DNA of 6,604 nt, taken from the NCBI GenBank assembly GCA_016781705.1, contig JADDPV010000206.1:1-6604 (forward strand). The letters run 5' to 3'. A program made the translations under genes and the position numbers. Origin of the DNA: Rubrobacter sp. (GTDB lineage: Bacteria > Actinomycetota > Rubrobacteria > Rubrobacterales > Rubrobacteraceae). Within the stretch, counting starts at the first letter, position 1. Each line of letters opens with the position of its first letter. Of the stretch, positions 5,318 through 6,604 are shown in pieces. The notes below the pieces were generated by a model, which worked only from the letters and a program-made list of their open reading frames with translations, searched no databases and was not told where the DNA came from.

Positions 5318-6464
5318 ATGTCCTCACGGTGGCTGCCGCGCCCGTGGTTACCCGCGTCGTCCTCCGTCGTGACGGGGAGGTCGGACTGGAGTCCCTGACG
5401 AGGCCTCTCTTGCTCATGATGAAGACGAGCGGTAGAGGCTCATCCTCGTCGGGGATCTCGGAGGTGACGAGGAAGTTAGAGTCCCCGACAGCCCCCTCGT
5501 ACTGCTCGGCTGCCGCGGGGTTGGGCGGGTTGTCGCCATCGTCTTTTATGGGCTTGCAGGAACCCACTACCACGGCGCCGGCCCTCCTCTTTCCGAGCAC
5601 CGCGAGGGAACTCTCGCTGGGCTCGGGGTTGTCCTCGTGGCGCTCCTCGGAGAAGAAGCCCCACGAGACGTGGTGAGGCGCGAGGAACAGGTCCCACCGC
5701 AGGCTCTCGTTCTCGCTCCGGTCGAGCACGTCTCTCCACACCGCGCATCCCGCGTCGCCCCCGAAGAAAGCCAGGCAGGCGTGCCACTCGCCGCCGACGT
5801 CGAAGCGGGCCTGGAGGACGACGCTCGTGTCGTTGCGCTCGCCGTCTTCGGAGTCCGTGTTCTTCTTAAACGGAGCGTGGACGAAGAAGGAGAAGTCCTG
5901 CTTCGTCTTGCCGTTGATCTTGCTGATGGTTTTGCCCGGTATAGTGACGATGCCTTCCAGTCCTTCGTTCTCCCCGGAGCCCGTGTATCCGACGATGCGC
6001 AGCCGGTTGCCGGGCTTGTCCCGCTTGAGGCTGCCCGACAGGTAGAGGCTCCTCCTACGCCTGGCCTCCTTGAGAAAAACCTTGGCCGAGGGAGCGAGCT
6101 TGCCCTCCTCGTGCGGGGAGAAGATGCGGGGGGTAAACCAGAGCTCATCGATAATGATCAGACCGTTCTTTTTGGCCTCGTCGCCGTACTGGGCGGGGTC
6201 TCCGGCGTAGAAGGTGTCCTTGAAGCCGCGGCAGTGGTCGGTGTCCGGGTGGGTCAGGATGAACGCGTCAACGTGGGGGACGCCGTTCTCCTTCCTTGCT
6301 TCTTCCGCGAGGTGCGCATGCACGTCGTACCTCTCCTTCACCGAGTGGTCGCGGGACTCCTCGGTGATGTTGCAATCGACAACGATGTCCGTGCCATCCG
6401 ACAACCGGATCCGACTCGTATCGCCGTTGCGGACGGGGAAGTAGGTGATCGAGGCCTCGCCCAT
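5310..6464 (-). CDS. ComEC/Rec2-like metallo-beta-lactamase-fold hydrolase with C-terminal Gly tail
   Basis: This 384-residue soluble protein belongs to the metallo-beta-lactamase superfamily. The opening strands ITYFPVRNGDTSRIRL and IVVDCN are typical. The metal motif is ILTHPDTDHCRGF (His72, Asp74, Asp76, His77), the HxDxDH form shared with ComEC/Rec2-like members. A later strand, LAFFGGDAG, supplies the bridging Asp237. APHHVS (His264, His265) matches the HHGS-type motif of the same group. Residues about 133-158 form a basic insertion (EARRRRS, SLKRDK). The fold seems to end near residue 352 (PLPLVFIMSKRG). After it comes a disordered-looking Ser/Thr/Arg/Ala tail ending TVRTYG, a C-terminal glycine. 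ATG with AAGGAG 7 nt upstream is a strong start. The substrate is unknown: MBL members include nucleases, phosphodiesterases and other hydrolases. As first gene of the operon, co-translated with the E2-E1-JAB enzyme, it could be an effector, an activity regulator or the conjugated protein itself. Confidence 0.91.
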   Translation of the reverse strand: MGEASITYFPVRNGDTSRIRLSDGTDIVVDCNITEESRDHSVKERYDVHAHLAEEARKENGVPHVDAFILTHPDTDHCRGFKDTFYAGDPAQYGDEAKKNGLIIIDELWFTPRIFSPHEEGKLAPSAKVFLKEARRRRSLYLSGSLKRDKPGNRLRIVGYTGSGENEGLEGIVTIPGKTISKINGKTKQDFSFFVHAPFKKNTDSEDGERNDTSVVLQARFDVGGEWHACLAFFGGDAGCAVWRDVLDRSENESLRWDLFLAPHHVSWGFFSEERHEDNPEPSESSLAVLGKRRAGAVVVGSCKPIKDDGDNPPNPAAAEQYEGAVGDSNFLVTSEIPDEDEPLPLVFIMSKRGLVRDSSPTSPSRRRTTRVTTGAAATVRTYG

Positions 6465-6471
6465 GATGGGA

Positions 6472-6477
6472 CTCCTT
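6472..6477 (-). promoter_or_regulatory. Shine-Dalgarno of the MBL gene
   Basis: On the minus strand AAGGAG lies 7 nt before the ATG at 6464, a near-ideal site that fixes the start of the first operon gene. Confidence 0.8.
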
Positions 6478-6498
6478 CGTTAAGCCGACAATTCTGCG

Positions 6499-6507
6499 AT
6501 TATAGCA
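6499..6507 (-). promoter_or_regulatory. Extended -10 promoter of the operon
   Basis: The minus strand reads TGCTATAAT, a perfect extended -10 (TGnTATAAT) for the main vegetative sigma factor. It lies 34 nt upstream of the MBL start codon, which predicts a leader of roughly 25-30 nt that includes the Shine-Dalgarno. The -35 region at 17-18 nt spacing (around TTCTTC) is poor, as expected where an extended -10 does the work. No other convincing promoter for the three-gene operon is visible. Confidence 0.6.
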
Positions 6508-6604
6508 GGTAGTTGCTCAAACGAAGAAATGTATCGAGCGTCGCTTCGGTAGAGGGGTACCGGTAGTAAACGGGTAATCGGCAACGACCTTCACGTTTCT
6601 TACT
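6508..6604. promoter_or_regulatory. Upstream region with possible regulator sites
   Basis: No gene is seen here. A perfect 8-bp palindrome, TACCGGTA, lies at 6558-6565. On the minus strand related TACCSG-like words recur (TTACCCG, CTACCGG, CTACCGA) within about 45 bases, upstream of the -10 box. They could be binding sites for a regulator such as the XRE-type protein in the cluster, but the words are short and could be chance. The next gene upstream lies outside the window. Confidence 0.25.

Noticed and set aside
4721..5398. 225-residue plus-strand frame opposite the E2 domain
   Set aside because: Same reason: it is antisense to the conserved E2 residues and resembles no known protein.
5637..6512. 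Long (291-residue) plus-strand frame opposite the MBL gene
   Set aside because: It is a shadow of the MBL codons in G+C-rich DNA. It lacks protein motifs, while the opposite strand has clear catalytic motifs and a good ribosome site.
1..6604. CD-NTase, CRISPR array, transposase or phage integrase
   Set aside because: I looked for GS-x10-DxD-type nucleotidyltransferase motifs, regularly spaced repeats and DDE or tyrosine recombinase motifs and found none.

Overview
The window is a compact, G+C-rich bacterial locus. It holds five real protein genes, all on the minus strand, flanked by two non-coding ends that look less G+C-rich. Strong Shine-Dalgarno sites (AAGGAG, AAGGAGG) and a consensus-like extended -10 box mark it as bacterial. 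The high G+C and Arg/Ala/Gly-rich proteins would suit an Actinomycetota-type host (Rubrobacter-like is only a guess). No ribosomal, tRNA or housekeeping gene is present to fix the taxonomy.

Reading in the direction of transcription (right to left): a promoter and leader (6465-6604) precede a ComEC/Rec2-like metallo-beta-lactamase-fold protein (5310-6464). This overlaps by 8 nt a 789-residue fusion that carries, in one chain, a ubiquitin E2-like domain, an E1/ThiF-like adenylation domain and a complete JAMM/JAB metalloprotease domain (2948-5317). A Shine-Dalgarno that overlaps the fusion's stop codon then starts a four-helix membrane protein (2197-2934). These three genes look like one translationally coupled operon.

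After a 48-nt gap comes an XRE-type HTH fused to an ImmA/IrrE (M78) Zn-peptidase (961-2148). A PIN-domain ribonuclease-like protein (415-960) follows in the same reading frame, separated from the regulator by a single TAA codon. The last 414 bases hold no gene I can support, but contain several inverted repeats that may form the 3' end of the operon transcript.

The first three genes resemble an antiphage-type ubiquitin-like conjugation system related to the E2-E1 (Cap2) and JAB (Cap3) parts of type II CBASS. However, the window contains no CD-NTase and no ubiquitin-like modifier. The MBL protein ends in a flexible Ser/Thr/Arg/Ala-rich tail with a C-terminal glycine, so it may be the protein that the E1-E2 activates and conjugates and the JAB domain releases. 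This mirrors how Cap2 handles the CD-NTase in CBASS. The 4TM protein would then be a candidate membrane effector. The HTH-peptidase protein resembles a single-chain version of the CapH/CapP regulators of CBASS and, with the PIN protein, could be either the system's switch or an attached toxin-antitoxin pair. These functional links are inferred from domains and gene order, not shown by the sequence.
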